Source of the DNA: Gammaproteobacteria bacterium
Lineage (GTDB): Bacteria > Pseudomonadota > Gammaproteobacteria > Xanthomonadales > SZUA-36
Length of the DNA: 64,000 nucleotides
Reading direction: 5' to 3'
Assembly: GCA_030428105.1 (NCBI GenBank)
Contig: JAUIBE010000008.1
Location: 62,001 to 126,000, forward strand
Part shown: positions 26,333 to 34,427 of the stretch, piece after piece
Layout of the letters: each line of letters opens with the position of its first letter
How positions within the stretch are numbered: position 1 is the stretch's first letter
Program-made: the position numbers and the translations under genes
Notes under the pieces: generated by a model
Database searches by the model: none
What the model was told of the DNA's origin: nothing
What the model saw: only the letters and a program-made list of their open reading frames with translations

Positions 26333-27262
26333 CTACTTTTCTTCTGCCAGGTAAGCCTTCAGCCGGTTCAGTCCGGCCAGGATTTCCTGGCCCAGGGCAG
26401 TTGCGCCGGTGCGATTGATGGCCTCGCAAACGGCCACCGACGATTGACCACCCACGAACACCGGGATTTCTGTGGATGCCACCAGTTCGGCCAGGTCGTT
26501 CTCAATCACTTTAGTGTCTGGCTCCATCGAGCCCGATAACACGATTGCTTCGCAACCTTTTTTGCCCGCCACGTAAGCCACTTCTGACAGGGGCATGCTG
26601 GCTCCCAGTGAAAGGATCCTGAAGCCCTGGTTGTGCGCTGCCAGGGCAAAGATTTGCAGGGCAATCTCGTGCATTTCGCCGGGCAGGCAGGCTACCAGGA
26701 GCAGGGCGCCATCCTGGCGACGGGTGCGGTGGTGGAATTGCGCGCCCAGGCGGTTACGCAGGAAGAAGGAAAAGAAATGCTCCTCGGCAACGCTGCCTTC
26801 GCCGCTTGCCCAGCGTGTTCCCAGCACCCGCAGCAGGGGCGTGATCAGTCGCCGGGTGACTTCCTCGATGGGCGCAATCGCCAGCGCATCGTTGTACACC
26901 ACCTCCAGCCGATCTTCGTCGAAATCAACAATGGCGGCCACCATCGATTCGCGCGCTTCATCCCAGTGGTCGCGTTGTCTGGGGCTGTCGCTTGCTTCTT
27001 CCGTCACCTCCGGTGACTTGAGCATTTCCGGCCTGATCTGGCTGATGCGGATGCCCTGCGAGGTCAGCGAAGTGATTCGATTGATCTGGTCAATGTGCTT
27101 ACGCGTATATAAACGGTGTCCACTGTCCTTTCGCACCGGTTCTATCAGGTCATAACGCCGTTCCCAGGCGCGCAGCGTGATCGGGCTAACCCCGGTGAGC
27201 TGGGCGACTGTGCCGATTGTGTACAACTTTTCAGATTGTGCGGTTGCCTGTTCCTGATCCAC
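26333..27262 (-). CDS. CarH/LitR-type MerR regulator with B12 photoreceptor domain
   Basis: A 309-residue protein. I start at GTG 27262, which has GGAAGGA upstream; the frame is open to an ATG at 27283 that lacks one. The MerR DNA-binding domain is at 11-75: LYTIGTVAQLTGVSPITLRA, WERRYDLIEP, GHRLYTRKHI. The helical domain has W151-x9-E161-H162 (WASGEGSVAEEH), the CarH signature that caps adenosylcobalamin. The cobalamin fold follows with PGEMHEIALQ (axial His198) and LSLGASMPLSEV and GSMEP. Thus it should bind B12 as a dark-state repressor released by light, as in CarH/LitR. The Gly normally after the axial-His motif (ExHxxG) is Ala here. Divergent from the lipid operon, with an 11-bp repeat operator between them. 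Confidence 0.9.
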   Translation of the reverse strand: MDQEQATAQSEKLYTIGTVAQLTGVSPITLRAWERRYDLIEPVRKDSGHRLYTRKHIDQINRITSLTSQGIRISQIRPEMLKSPEVTEEASDSPRQRDHWDEARESMVAAIVDFDEDRLEVVYNDALAIAPIEEVTRRLITPLLRVLGTRWASGEGSVAEEHFFSFFLRNRLGAQFHHRTRRQDGALLLVACLPGEMHEIALQIFALAAHNQGFRILSLGASMPLSEVAYVAGKKGCEAIVLSGSMEPDTKVIENDLAELVASTEIPVFVGGQSSVAVCEAINRTGATALGQEILAGLNRLKAYLAEEK

Positions 27263-27293
27263 GGCGCATTCCTTCCATGTCATTCATCATCAT

Positions 27294-27330
27294 TGGACAA
27301 ATAGTATACAAAAAATCTACAAAAGTCCAA
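27294..27330 (-). promoter_or_regulatory. regulator promoter with three 11-bp-phased operator repeats
   Basis: TGGACA (27294), TATACA (27305) and TCTACA (27316) are spaced exactly 11 bp. On the - strand, TTGGAC (27325-27330), a 16-nt spacer and TATACT (27303-27308) make a promoter for the regulator gene. The middle repeat covers the -10 box, which fits autorepression by a CarH-like tetramer that reads 11-bp direct repeats. Confidence 0.62.
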
Positions 27331-27345
27331 AAACCGCGAAATATT

Positions 27346-27390
27346 TGTACAAAAACGCTTGCATTAGTTATACGAAACATGTACATTCTT
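27346..27390 (+). promoter_or_regulatory. lipid-operon promoter with 11-bp-phased operator repeats
   Basis: TGTACA (27346), then CTTGCA (27358), TATACG (27369) and TGTACA (27380), the last three at 11-bp spacing. TTGCAT (27359-27364), a 17-nt spacer and TACATT (27382-27387) form a plausible promoter toward the operon. The repeats overlay the -35, spacer and -10, a repressor layout. The leader to the first start codon is about 115 nt. Confidence 0.6.
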
Positions 27391-27508
27391 TCCCAATCCT
27401 GCTGCCGCAACGATCACAAACGATGCGATTTCAGCGGCTTAGAGAAGGATCGGGGCCTTGGGTTATTCACTGAAAGGCAAATTACGTACAGATATCGTGG
27501 AGATTGCA

Positions 27509-28624
27509 ATGATCAACTTCGTTAGAACTTCTCTCTTTCTGATCGCCATCGTGGGTGCGCAGTCGCTGTACGCGCAAGCCCGTGTCGCGGTCCTTCACCT
27601 GGCGCCGTTCGCCGCCGACATCGATGACACAGCTGTTAATATTGCTGTCAACGGAGATGTTGCGCTGGAGAATGTGCGCTTCAAAGATTTTGTCGATTAC
27701 ATCGAGTTGCCGGCAGGTGACTATGAAATCGAAATCTTCCCCGTGGGTTCTGAGAACCCGGCCATCACTGGCGAGTTCGCCCTTGAAGACGGGCAGTTCT
27801 ACAGCCTGGCTGCAGTGGGCAATGGCATTACCCAGGATCTCGACCTGATTGCGCTGGCTGACGGCGACGGCTCAGGACCTTCGGGTGACAACGTGTGGGT
27901 GCGCGTGGCTCATACCGCCCCGTTCGCAGCCGACCTGGAGGCAACAGAAGTGTCGATCCGCACCGCAGACGGACAGCTTGTCAATGGCTTGACGGGTGTC
28001 CCCTACGGCGTGAACAGCGGCTTCTTTGAAGTCCCGGCCGGCACTTATGACCTGAAAGTCGCTTCCAACGATGGCCAGGTCAATTACATTGATCCGCTGC
28101 CGGCAGCACTTCCGGCCGGTGCATCGGTAACCCTTTATGCCATCGGCGATGGCATCAACCAGCCCCTCGGGATCATTGCTTTCCCAGTGGGTGAGCTTGA
28201 AACCCGCACGCCGGTAGACAACTCGGCCAACGGCTGGTGGAACATCCTTGAAGGCTCAGGACAGGGTTTCATCCTGCAGCCGATTCCCAGCCAGAACCGC
28301 CTGGTGGGCACGTGGTACACCTACGATGCGCTGGGCAACCCCGTGTTTCTCACCTTCGACAGCTGCCAGGACGATACTGCTGAAGATGGCTCTTTCGAAT
28401 GCTCTACCCCGGGCGCTTTTGATGGCGTAACCGCGGAGACTGCTTTGTTCCTGAGCACCGGTGGCGGTTCTCAAGAGGGCCTTGAGGTACTGACCGAGCG
28501 AGTCGGCACCATCGAGTTCGAAATCCTCGGCTGCAAAGACGCCATGGCGATTGTCACCCTGGACGGTGGCTCGCCGGAAATGTACACCGGCACCCGCCTG
28601 ACCAATCCGTTCTGCGTCGAATGA
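27509..28624 (+). CDS. secreted DUF4397 protein, first gene of light-linked lipid operon
   Basis: A 371-residue protein from ATG 27509 (MINFVRTSLFLIAIVGAQSL signal peptide), with GTGGAG upstream. Two DUF4397 repeats follow: ARVAVLHLAPFAADIDDT to about residue 115, and VWVRVAHTAPFAADLEATE to about 220. Both have the LPAGDYEIE / VPAGTYDLKV strand that marks the family. The C-terminal third (about 235-371) is a different domain with GWWNILEGSGQGFILQ and WYTYDALGNPVFL, seen at the ends of various secreted gammaproteobacterial proteins. The TGA overlaps the next ATG by 4 nt, so it is coupled to the CFA-like gene. A role in the envelope during photo-oxidative stress is inference. Confidence 0.82.
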   Translation: MINFVRTSLFLIAIVGAQSLYAQARVAVLHLAPFAADIDDTAVNIAVNGDVALENVRFKDFVDYIELPAGDYEIEIFPVGSENPAITGEFALEDGQFYSLAAVGNGITQDLDLIALADGDGSGPSGDNVWVRVAHTAPFAADLEATEVSIRTADGQLVNGLTGVPYGVNSGFFEVPAGTYDLKVASNDGQVNYIDPLPAALPAGASVTLYAIGDGINQPLGIIAFPVGELETRTPVDNSANGWWNILEGSGQGFILQPIPSQNRLVGTWYTYDALGNPVFLTFDSCQDDTAEDGSFECSTPGAFDGVTAETALFLSTGGGSQEGLEVLTERVGTIEFEILGCKDAMAIVTLDGGSPEMYTGTRLTNPFCVE

Positions 28625-29715
28625 ACGCGGTCGCGCAAAAAGCCATTTCATGGACCGAGTCGGGCCTCGTGCCCGACCGGGTGATTCGAGGCGGCATTCG
28701 CCGCCTCAATCACTCGCGGCTGGAAAGCCTGCAGGCCGATGACCCGGCCCAGGCGGCTGAAACAGTGAATCAGCTGGTCCGTGAAATGAACAAGGCTCAA
28801 GTGGCGCTCGTGCCCGAACTGGCCAACGAGCAGCACTATGAGTTACCGGCCGAGTTCTTCGCCCAGGTCCTTGGGAAACATGGCAAGTACAGCTGTTGTT
28901 ACTGGGGCGCAGGCGCTGAGAACCTGGACCAGGCCGAGCGCGATGCACTGGCAATCACCTGCGAACGCGCCGGCATTGAAGACGGACAGGCGGTTCTCGA
29001 CCTGGGTTGCGGTTGGGGTTCACTGAGCCTGTGGATTGCTGAACACTATCCTGCTGCCCGCGTCACCGCGGTTTCCAATTCAAACCTGCAACGGCGCTGG
29101 ATTGAACGCCAGGCCGCTGAGCGTGAACTCGACAATCTGCGCGTAATCACCCAGGACATGAACACCTTTGCCATCGGCCAGAAGTTCGACCGCGTGGTGT
29201 CAGTGGAGATGTTTGAGCACATGCGCAACTGGGGCGAATTGTACAAGCGCATCAGCCAATGGCTGAAGCCGGAAGGGCGCTTTTTCATGCACGTGTTCTG
29301 TCACCGCAGCGCCGCTTACGCCTTTACCGACAATGGGCCATCCGACTGGATGAGCCGCTATTTCTTTTCCGGCGGGATCATGCCCAGCGCAGACCTGCCG
29401 TTGCGTTTCCAGGACCACCTCAAGCTCGTCAAGCGCTTTGCATGGGATGGGCGCGAGTACCAGCAAACGGCCAACGCCTGGCTGGAGAAGCTCGACGCCA
29501 ACAAGGACAAGGTAGCCCCATGGCTGGGCGCTGCTTACGGGCCGGAAGCAGCCAGCCAGTGGTTCCAGCGCTGGCGGATTTTCTTCATGGCCTGTGCCGA
29601 GACCTTTGGCTATCGCGAAGGCAAGGAGTGGATGGTGGGGCATTACCTGTTTGAACCCCGCGCCAATTCCAGCCAGGACAACGCTGCATCCAACGAGCAC
29701 TCCGACCATGCCTGA
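28621..29715 (+). CDS. CFA-like SAM-dependent fatty acyl methyltransferase
   Basis: A 364-residue methyltransferase. The SAM-binding motif AVLDLGCGWGSLSLWIAEHY is followed by AVSNSNLQRRWIERQA and VSVEMFEHMRNWGELYKRI and the RFFMHVFCHRSAAYAF segment. This sequence set is closest in style to cyclopropane-fatty-acid synthase relatives (annotated Cfa-like or DUF) found beside LitR/ChrR-type regulators, and differs clearly from the paralogue at 33156. The CFA N-terminal lipid-binding domain is shortened to about 110 residues. It would methylate the double bond of membrane acyl chains, giving methylated, cyclopropane or furan precursors. Overlaps: 4 nt with DUF4397, 8 nt with DUF1295. Confidence 0.87.
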   Translation: MNAVAQKAISWTESGLVPDRVIRGGIRRLNHSRLESLQADDPAQAAETVNQLVREMNKAQVALVPELANEQHYELPAEFFAQVLGKHGKYSCCYWGAGAENLDQAERDALAITCERAGIEDGQAVLDLGCGWGSLSLWIAEHYPAARVTAVSNSNLQRRWIERQAAERELDNLRVITQDMNTFAIGQKFDRVVSVEMFEHMRNWGELYKRISQWLKPEGRFFMHVFCHRSAAYAFTDNGPSDWMSRYFFSGGIMPSADLPLRFQDHLKLVKRFAWDGREYQQTANAWLEKLDANKDKVAPWLGAAYGPEAASQWFQRWRIFFMACAETFGYREGKEWMVGHYLFEPRANSSQDNAASNEHSDHA

Positions 29716-30532
29716 ACTGCTTAGCTTTGCCGCCTTTGATTGGTCAGCTGCGGGAATCAGCCTGCTGGCCTTGCTCGCCTTTGCGGTTCTTGGCTGGCTG
29801 GCCAGCCTTGCCCGCAACGACGTGAGTATTGTCGACAGCCTATGGTCGTTGATGTTCGTACTCTCGCTGGGCGTTTACATGCTACTCACCGAGGCGGCCG
29901 GCGTACGTGCGTGGCTTGTTCTTGCCCTCGCAGGGATCTGGGCGGTACGGCTATCGGGCTACATCACCTGGCGCGGGCTGGGTGAGCCAGAAGACCACCG
30001 TTACCAGGCCATTCGCGCGCGCAACCAGCCCAACTTCCGCTTCAAGAGCCTGTACCTGGTGTTTGGGCTGCAAGCCGTTTTGGCGTGGTTGATTTCTTTT
30101 CCAATGCTGGCTGCCGCAAGCAGTTCGGCGCCATTGGGCCTGTTCGATGCCCTGGCCGTTGTGCTCTGGCTAGCCGGGATGTACTTCGAAGCGGTGGGCG
30201 ATGCGCAGCTTGCGCGCTTCAAGGCCAACCCCGCCAACCAGGGCAGGGTGCTGCGCAGTGGACTGTGGCGCTACACCCGCCATCCCAATTACTTTGGCGA
30301 GTTCCTTGTCCAGTGGGGCTTTTTCCTGGCGGCGGTAGCGGCTGGCGGGGCGTGGACCCTGTTGGCGCCGCTGCTAATGACCTTCCTCTTGCTGCGAGTT
30401 TCTGGTGTCGCGCTGCTTGAAAAAGATATGTCGGAACGGCGCCCCGAGTACCGCGAATACGTTCGCACTACCAATGCCTTTTTTCCCGGCCCGCCTGCCC
30501 GGTCCGGGGGCTCACCGGTGCCTTCGCCATGA
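29708..30532 (+). CDS. DUF1295 steroid-5-alpha-reductase-like membrane enzyme
   Basis: A 274-residue polytopic membrane protein from ATG 29708 (MPELLSFAAFDWSAAG). It has about seven hydrophobic segments. The motifs SLARNDVSIVDSLWSLMFVL, RLSGYITWRGLGEPEDHRYQ, SGLWRYTRHPNYFGEFLVQW and EKDMSERRPEYREYVRTTN define DUF1295, which shares its fold with steroid 5-alpha-reductases and isoprenylcysteine methyltransferases and so probably binds NADPH or SAM. It recurs with CFA-like and FAD genes in light- or singlet-oxygen-responsive clusters. A reduction or transfer step on acyl chains is inference. It overlaps both neighbours (8 nt and 4 nt). Confidence 0.88.
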   Translation: MPELLSFAAFDWSAAGISLLALLAFAVLGWLASLARNDVSIVDSLWSLMFVLSLGVYMLLTEAAGVRAWLVLALAGIWAVRLSGYITWRGLGEPEDHRYQAIRARNQPNFRFKSLYLVFGLQAVLAWLISFPMLAAASSSAPLGLFDALAVVLWLAGMYFEAVGDAQLARFKANPANQGRVLRSGLWRYTRHPNYFGEFLVQWGFFLAAVAAGGAWTLLAPLLMTFLLLRVSGVALLEKDMSERRPEYREYVRTTNAFFPGPPARSGGSPVPSP

Positions 30533-31050
30533 AACTCAAGGTGTTCATTGCCATGATGATGTTTGGACTTGCTGCCTGCAGCGCGCGTCCCCAGCCCCTG
30601 GAAACGGTTGACCACGTGGATATCGACCGCTTCATGGGCAAGTGGTACGTGATTGCGCATATTCCCACGTTCCTCGAAGACGAGGCCTACAACGCGGTGG
30701 AGGAATACGCCCTAGAGGACGATGGCGCCATCGCCACCACGTTTACTTTCCGTGAAGGCGGTTTCGACGGCAAAGCCAAGCGGATGGAGCCCAAAGGCTT
30801 TATCACCGACGCCGAAAGCAACGCGGTTTGGGGCATGCAGTTCGTCTGGCCCATCAAGGCAGACTACCGGATCATCTACCTCGACGAGGCCTACTCGGTC
30901 ACCATCATTGGCCGCAACAAGCGCGACTATGTCTGGCTGATGGCGCGTACGCCGCAGATCAGCGAGGCGCAGTACCAGGAAGCGACCGAGTTCATCGCAG
31001 AGGCCGGCTACGACCTTGACGCGCTTCGCAAGGTGCCGCAACAGTGGTAA
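30529..31050 (+). CDS. blc: Blc-type outer-membrane lipocalin
   Basis: A 173-residue lipoprotein: lipobox GLAAC with Cys17 after the signal peptide. The lipocalin G-x-W motif is present in DRFMGKWYVIAHIP, followed by AYNAVEEYALEDDGAI and TFTFREGGFDGKAKRMEP, with the last strands IIYLDEAYSVTIIGRNKRDY and VWLMARTPQISEAQY. This matches bacterial Blc, which binds lysophospholipids and fatty acids at the inner face of the outer membrane. In this operon it may carry or repair modified acyl chains. It overlaps DUF1295 by 4 nt and the FAD gene by 7 nt. Confidence 0.92.
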   Translation: MKLKVFIAMMMFGLAACSARPQPLETVDHVDIDRFMGKWYVIAHIPTFLEDEAYNAVEEYALEDDGAIATTFTFREGGFDGKAKRMEPKGFITDAESNAVWGMQFVWPIKADYRIIYLDEAYSVTIIGRNKRDYVWLMARTPQISEAQYQEATEFIAEAGYDLDALRKVPQQW

Positions 31051-32342
31051 AGAGCGGCCTGAAAATAGCGGTGATTGGCAGCGGAATCGCGGGCAACTAC
31101 GCGGCGTGGCGACTTTCCGAGAACCACGACATCACCGTGTTCGAGGCCGATTCGCGAGCTGGTGGGCACACCAACACCATTGATGTGCCGCATCCCGAGG
31201 GTGACCTGGCGGTCGACACCGGCTTTATCGTCTATAACGACGTCACCTACCCGAATTTCGTGCGCATGCTTGACGAACTGGGGGTGGTCAGCCAGGAAAG
31301 CGCGATGAGTTTCAGCGTCCGCTGCGAGCGCAGCGGGCTGGAATACAACGGCTCGAACCTCAACACGCTGTTTGCCCAACGCAGGAACCTGCTGCGGCCA
31401 CGGTTCTGGCGCATGTTGCGCGATATCCTGCGCTTCAACCGCGAAGCGCCCAGGCTGCTTGAGCATCCGGGTTCAAGCGTAACGCTGCGGCGCTTCCTTG
31501 AAGACGGCGGCTACTCCAGGAGCTTTGTGGAGCACTACATCATTCCGATGGGCGCGGCCATCTGGTCGGCAACGCCTGAAGGCATGGGCGGCGTTCCAGC
31601 CGGGTTCTTCGTGCGTTTCTTCCACAATCACGGCTTGCTGAGCGTGAGCGATCGCCCAACCTGGCGCGTGATCCAGGGTGGTTCGCGGTGCTACCTCGAC
31701 AAGCTGACGGCCGGGTTTCGCGACCGCATTCGCCTCAACGCCCCGGTGCAAAAAGTGACCCGTGATGCGGATGGCGTGGTGGTGAAAGCCGCGGGCTTGC
31801 CCGCCGAGCGCTTCGACCGGGTGTTCATCGCCACCCACAGCGACCAGGCTCTTGCGATGCTCGATCACCCCACTGCCGCGGAACGCGCCACTCTGGGAAG
31901 CATTCGTTACCAGGAGAACGAAGCGGTGCTGCATACCGACACCACGCTAATGCCGCGCAGCAGGCGTGCCTGGGCCGCCTGGAACTACCACGTTCCCGGT
32001 CGTCCGCTGCCACAGCCGAAGGGCGTCGCACTGACCTACAACATGAACACGTTGCAGTCCCTGGGTGTCGATCAACAATACCTGGTGACGCTGAACTACC
32101 GGCATGCCATCGATCCGCGGCAGATCATTCGCACGATTCACTACGAGCACCCAATTTTCGACGAGGCTGCGGTTGCCGCCCAGGCGCGGCATCGGGAAAT
32201 CAATGGCGCCAGGAACGTTTACTACTGCGGCGCCTACTGGCGCTATGGCTTTCACGAGGATGGGGTGGTCAGCGCCATCAACGCGCTGGAGCACTTCCAG
32301 TCAGACCTTGCAGGCGAACCGCGCGCCTCGCGTGCAGCCTGA
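31044..32342 (+). CDS. FAD-dependent amine-oxidase-like oxidoreductase
   Basis: A 432-residue flavoprotein starting at GTG 31044, which overlaps the lipocalin stop. The dinucleotide-binding motif is KIAVIGSGIAGNYAAWRLS, with the ribose-binding Glu at VFEADSRAGGHTNTI. HPEGDLAVDTGFIVYNDVTY and the C-terminal NVYYCGAYWRYGFHEDGVVS are typical of the family found beside DUF1365 and CFA genes. From memory, a protein of this kind is the UfaD desaturase that acts on methylated acyl chains in Rhodobacter furan fatty acid synthesis. Equivalence here is inference. It is 4 nt upstream of the DUF1365 gene. Confidence 0.88.
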   Translation: MVKSGLKIAVIGSGIAGNYAAWRLSENHDITVFEADSRAGGHTNTIDVPHPEGDLAVDTGFIVYNDVTYPNFVRMLDELGVVSQESAMSFSVRCERSGLEYNGSNLNTLFAQRRNLLRPRFWRMLRDILRFNREAPRLLEHPGSSVTLRRFLEDGGYSRSFVEHYIIPMGAAIWSATPEGMGGVPAGFFVRFFHNHGLLSVSDRPTWRVIQGGSRCYLDKLTAGFRDRIRLNAPVQKVTRDADGVVVKAAGLPAERFDRVFIATHSDQALAMLDHPTAAERATLGSIRYQENEAVLHTDTTLMPRSRRAWAAWNYHVPGRPLPQPKGVALTYNMNTLQSLGVDQQYLVTLNYRHAIDPRQIIRTIHYEHPIFDEAAVAAQARHREINGARNVYYCGAYWRYGFHEDGVVSAINALEHFQSDLAGEPRASRAA

Positions 32343-32346
32343 ACCC

Positions 32347-33156
32347 ATGCAAAGCGCCATCTACCAGGGCACCATCCGCCACCGCCGCTTCTCGCCGGCT
32401 TCGCACGCGTTCAGTTACCGCATGTTCATGCTCTACCTCGACCTGGCGGAGCTGGATGAGGTGTTCGCTGGTTCACGGCTGTTTTCTTCGAGCCGGAAGG
32501 CGGCAGCGGAATTTCGCCGGTCGGACCACCTGGGCGACCCGGATGTGCCGCTGGACGAGGCCGTCAGGGACCTGGTGGAAGATCGCACCGGCAATCGGCC
32601 CTCTGGTCCCATCCGCCTGCTCACCCACCTTCGCTACTTCGGTTACGTATTCAACCCGGTGAGTTTCTACTATTGCTTTGATCGCACTGACAGCGAGGTG
32701 GAAACGATAGTCGCCGAGGTGAACAACACGCCCTGGGGCGAGCGGCATTGCTATGTGCTTCCGGCAGCCGAAAGCGAAAGCGCAAAGGAGCAGGGCGACC
32801 CACGGTTCCTGCGCTTCAGTCCCGAGAAAGTCATGCACGTTTCACCGTTTATGCCCATGGATGTAGGATACGACTGGCGTTTTGGCCCGCCGCACAAGCG
32901 GCTGAACGTGCATATGGCAAACCTGGAAAACGGCTCGCGAAGCTTTGATGCAACGCTGCAACTGCAGCGCCGGGCGCTGTCACCCGCCGCGCTAAGGCGC
33001 GTTCTGCTGGCCTTTCCATTGATGACGCTGCGCATCATTGTCGCGATTCACTGGCAGGCCCTGCGCCTTTGGCTCAAGAAGGTCCCGGTTTACGATCACC
33101 CCCAAAAGCACCAGGCCAAAGAGACGGCGGGTGCGCAAATGAGGCAGGTTCGCTGA
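32347..33156 (+). CDS. DUF1365 protein
   Basis: A 269-residue protein from ATG 32347 (MQSAIYQGTIRHRRFSPASH). The DUF1365 signatures YRMFMLYLDLAELDEVF, LLTHLRYFGYVFNPVSFYYC, EVNNTPWGERHCYVL and KVMHVSPFMPMDVGYDW are all present. The family always travels with an FAD oxidoreductase and CFA-type methyltransferase. As I recall, a protein of this kind is UfaO, proposed to insert O2-derived oxygen into a furan fatty acid; direct biochemical proof for the family is limited. It has a small hydrophobic helix near the C-terminus (LLAFPLMTLRIIVAIHWQAL), suggesting membrane association. Its TGA shares one base with the next ATG. Confidence 0.88.
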   Translation: MQSAIYQGTIRHRRFSPASHAFSYRMFMLYLDLAELDEVFAGSRLFSSSRKAAAEFRRSDHLGDPDVPLDEAVRDLVEDRTGNRPSGPIRLLTHLRYFGYVFNPVSFYYCFDRTDSEVETIVAEVNNTPWGERHCYVLPAAESESAKEQGDPRFLRFSPEKVMHVSPFMPMDVGYDWRFGPPHKRLNVHMANLENGSRSFDATLQLQRRALSPAALRRVLLAFPLMTLRIIVAIHWQALRLWLKKVPVYDHPQKHQAKETAGAQMRQVR

Positions 33157-34427
33157 TGAAGTCGGTACACCTCTCCTCGGCGCGGCACCTGGCCGGCACG
33201 CCAAAACCCGGAGCGCTCGGCGGCCTGGCCCGGCGTATCGTCTTCTCTCGCCTGGAAAGCCTGCACACTGGCCATGTTCGGCTGAAAGACCACCTGGGCG
33301 ATTACCATTTTGGCCAGGCGAAAAGCGAGGCCGAGTTCCAGGCGTTTATCGAGGTCAGGGATCCCGGCTTCTACGCCGATCTGGCTTTCGGCGGTTCGAT
33401 TGGCGCGGGCGAGGCCTGGATGCAGGGCCTGTGGGCCTGCGATGACCTGGTGGCCCTGGTGCGCATCATGTTGCGCAACCGCGATGTGCTCGACGCCATG
33501 GAAAAGGGCGCGGCGCGGCTGACGGCGCCGCTGCAGAAACTGTTCCACCGGGTAAATCGCAATACCCGCGAAGGCGCGCGACGCAACATCTCGGCCCACT
33601 ATGACCTGGGCAACGAATTTTTCGCGTTGTGGCTTGACCCCACCATGATGTATTCCTGCGCCATTTTCGAGCGCGAGGACATGAGCCTGCACGAGGCCCA
33701 ATTGGCGCGGCTCGACCGGGTCTGCCGCAAGCTGCATCTGAAGCCTGGCGAGCGCGTGGTGGAAATCGGAACCGGGTGGGGCGGGTTGGCCATTCACGCG
33801 GCGCAACATTTTGGCGTTCGCGTCACCACGACGACGATTTCCAACGAGCAATTCCAGTTGGCAAGCAAGCGTGTGCGGGAGGCAGGGCTGGAAGGGCAGG
33901 TTGAGGTCATCAAGGAAGACTTCCGTGACCTCGAGGGCCGCTACGACAAGCTGGTTTCCCTGGAAATGATCGAGGCCATCGACACGCCGCTGTACCGGCC
34001 TTACTTCGAAAAATGCAGCGAATTGCTGGCCGACGATGGCCTGGCGCTGATCCAGGCGATCACCATCGCCGACCAGCGCTATGACCCAAAGCGCAAAGCC
34101 ATCGACTTTATCCAGCGCTACATTTTCCCGGGCAGCGGCTTGCCCTCATCGGCGGCGATGACGCAATCCGTGGCGCAGCACACCGACATGCGCCTGCTGG
34201 ACCTGGAGGACATTGGCCTGCATTACGCCGTAACCCTGCGCCACTGGCGGAAGAATTTCCACGCCGCGCTGGCCGATGTACGCGCAATGGGCTATTCCGA
34301 GACGTTTATCCGCATGTGGGATTACTACCTCTGCTACTGCGAGGGCGCCTTCCTGGAACGCGCCATCAGCGATGTGCACCTGGTGTTCAGCAAGCCCGGG
34401 TTTCGTGGTGCACCGGTACGAGGCTAG
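33156..34427 (+). CDS. cfa: cyclopropane-fatty-acyl-phospholipid synthase family protein
   Basis: A 423-residue CFA synthase. The N-terminal lipid-binding domain (about 20-130) has LARRIVFSRLESLHTGHVRL and GEAWMQGLWACDDLVALVRI. The SAM-dependent domain starts NISAHYDLGNEFFALWLDP, a CFA hallmark, then YSCAIFER, RVVEIGTGWGGLAIHAAQHF, SLEMIEAID and FIQRYIFPGSGLPSSAAM. The C-terminal YYLCYCEGAFLERAI is also typical. It is the last gene of the seven-gene run and its final bases overlap the convergent dbpA. Two methyltransferases in one operon could mean two methylation steps, as described for mono- and dimethyl furan fatty acids (inference). Confidence 0.92.
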   Translation: MKSVHLSSARHLAGTPKPGALGGLARRIVFSRLESLHTGHVRLKDHLGDYHFGQAKSEAEFQAFIEVRDPGFYADLAFGGSIGAGEAWMQGLWACDDLVALVRIMLRNRDVLDAMEKGAARLTAPLQKLFHRVNRNTREGARRNISAHYDLGNEFFALWLDPTMMYSCAIFEREDMSLHEAQLARLDRVCRKLHLKPGERVVEIGTGWGGLAIHAAQHFGVRVTTTTISNEQFQLASKRVREAGLEGQVEVIKEDFRDLEGRYDKLVSLEMIEAIDTPLYRPYFEKCSELLADDGLALIQAITIADQRYDPKRKAIDFIQRYIFPGSGLPSSAAMTQSVAQHTDMRLLDLEDIGLHYAVTLRHWRKNFHAALADVRAMGYSETFIRMWDYYLCYCEGAFLERAISDVHLVFSKPGFRGAPVRG

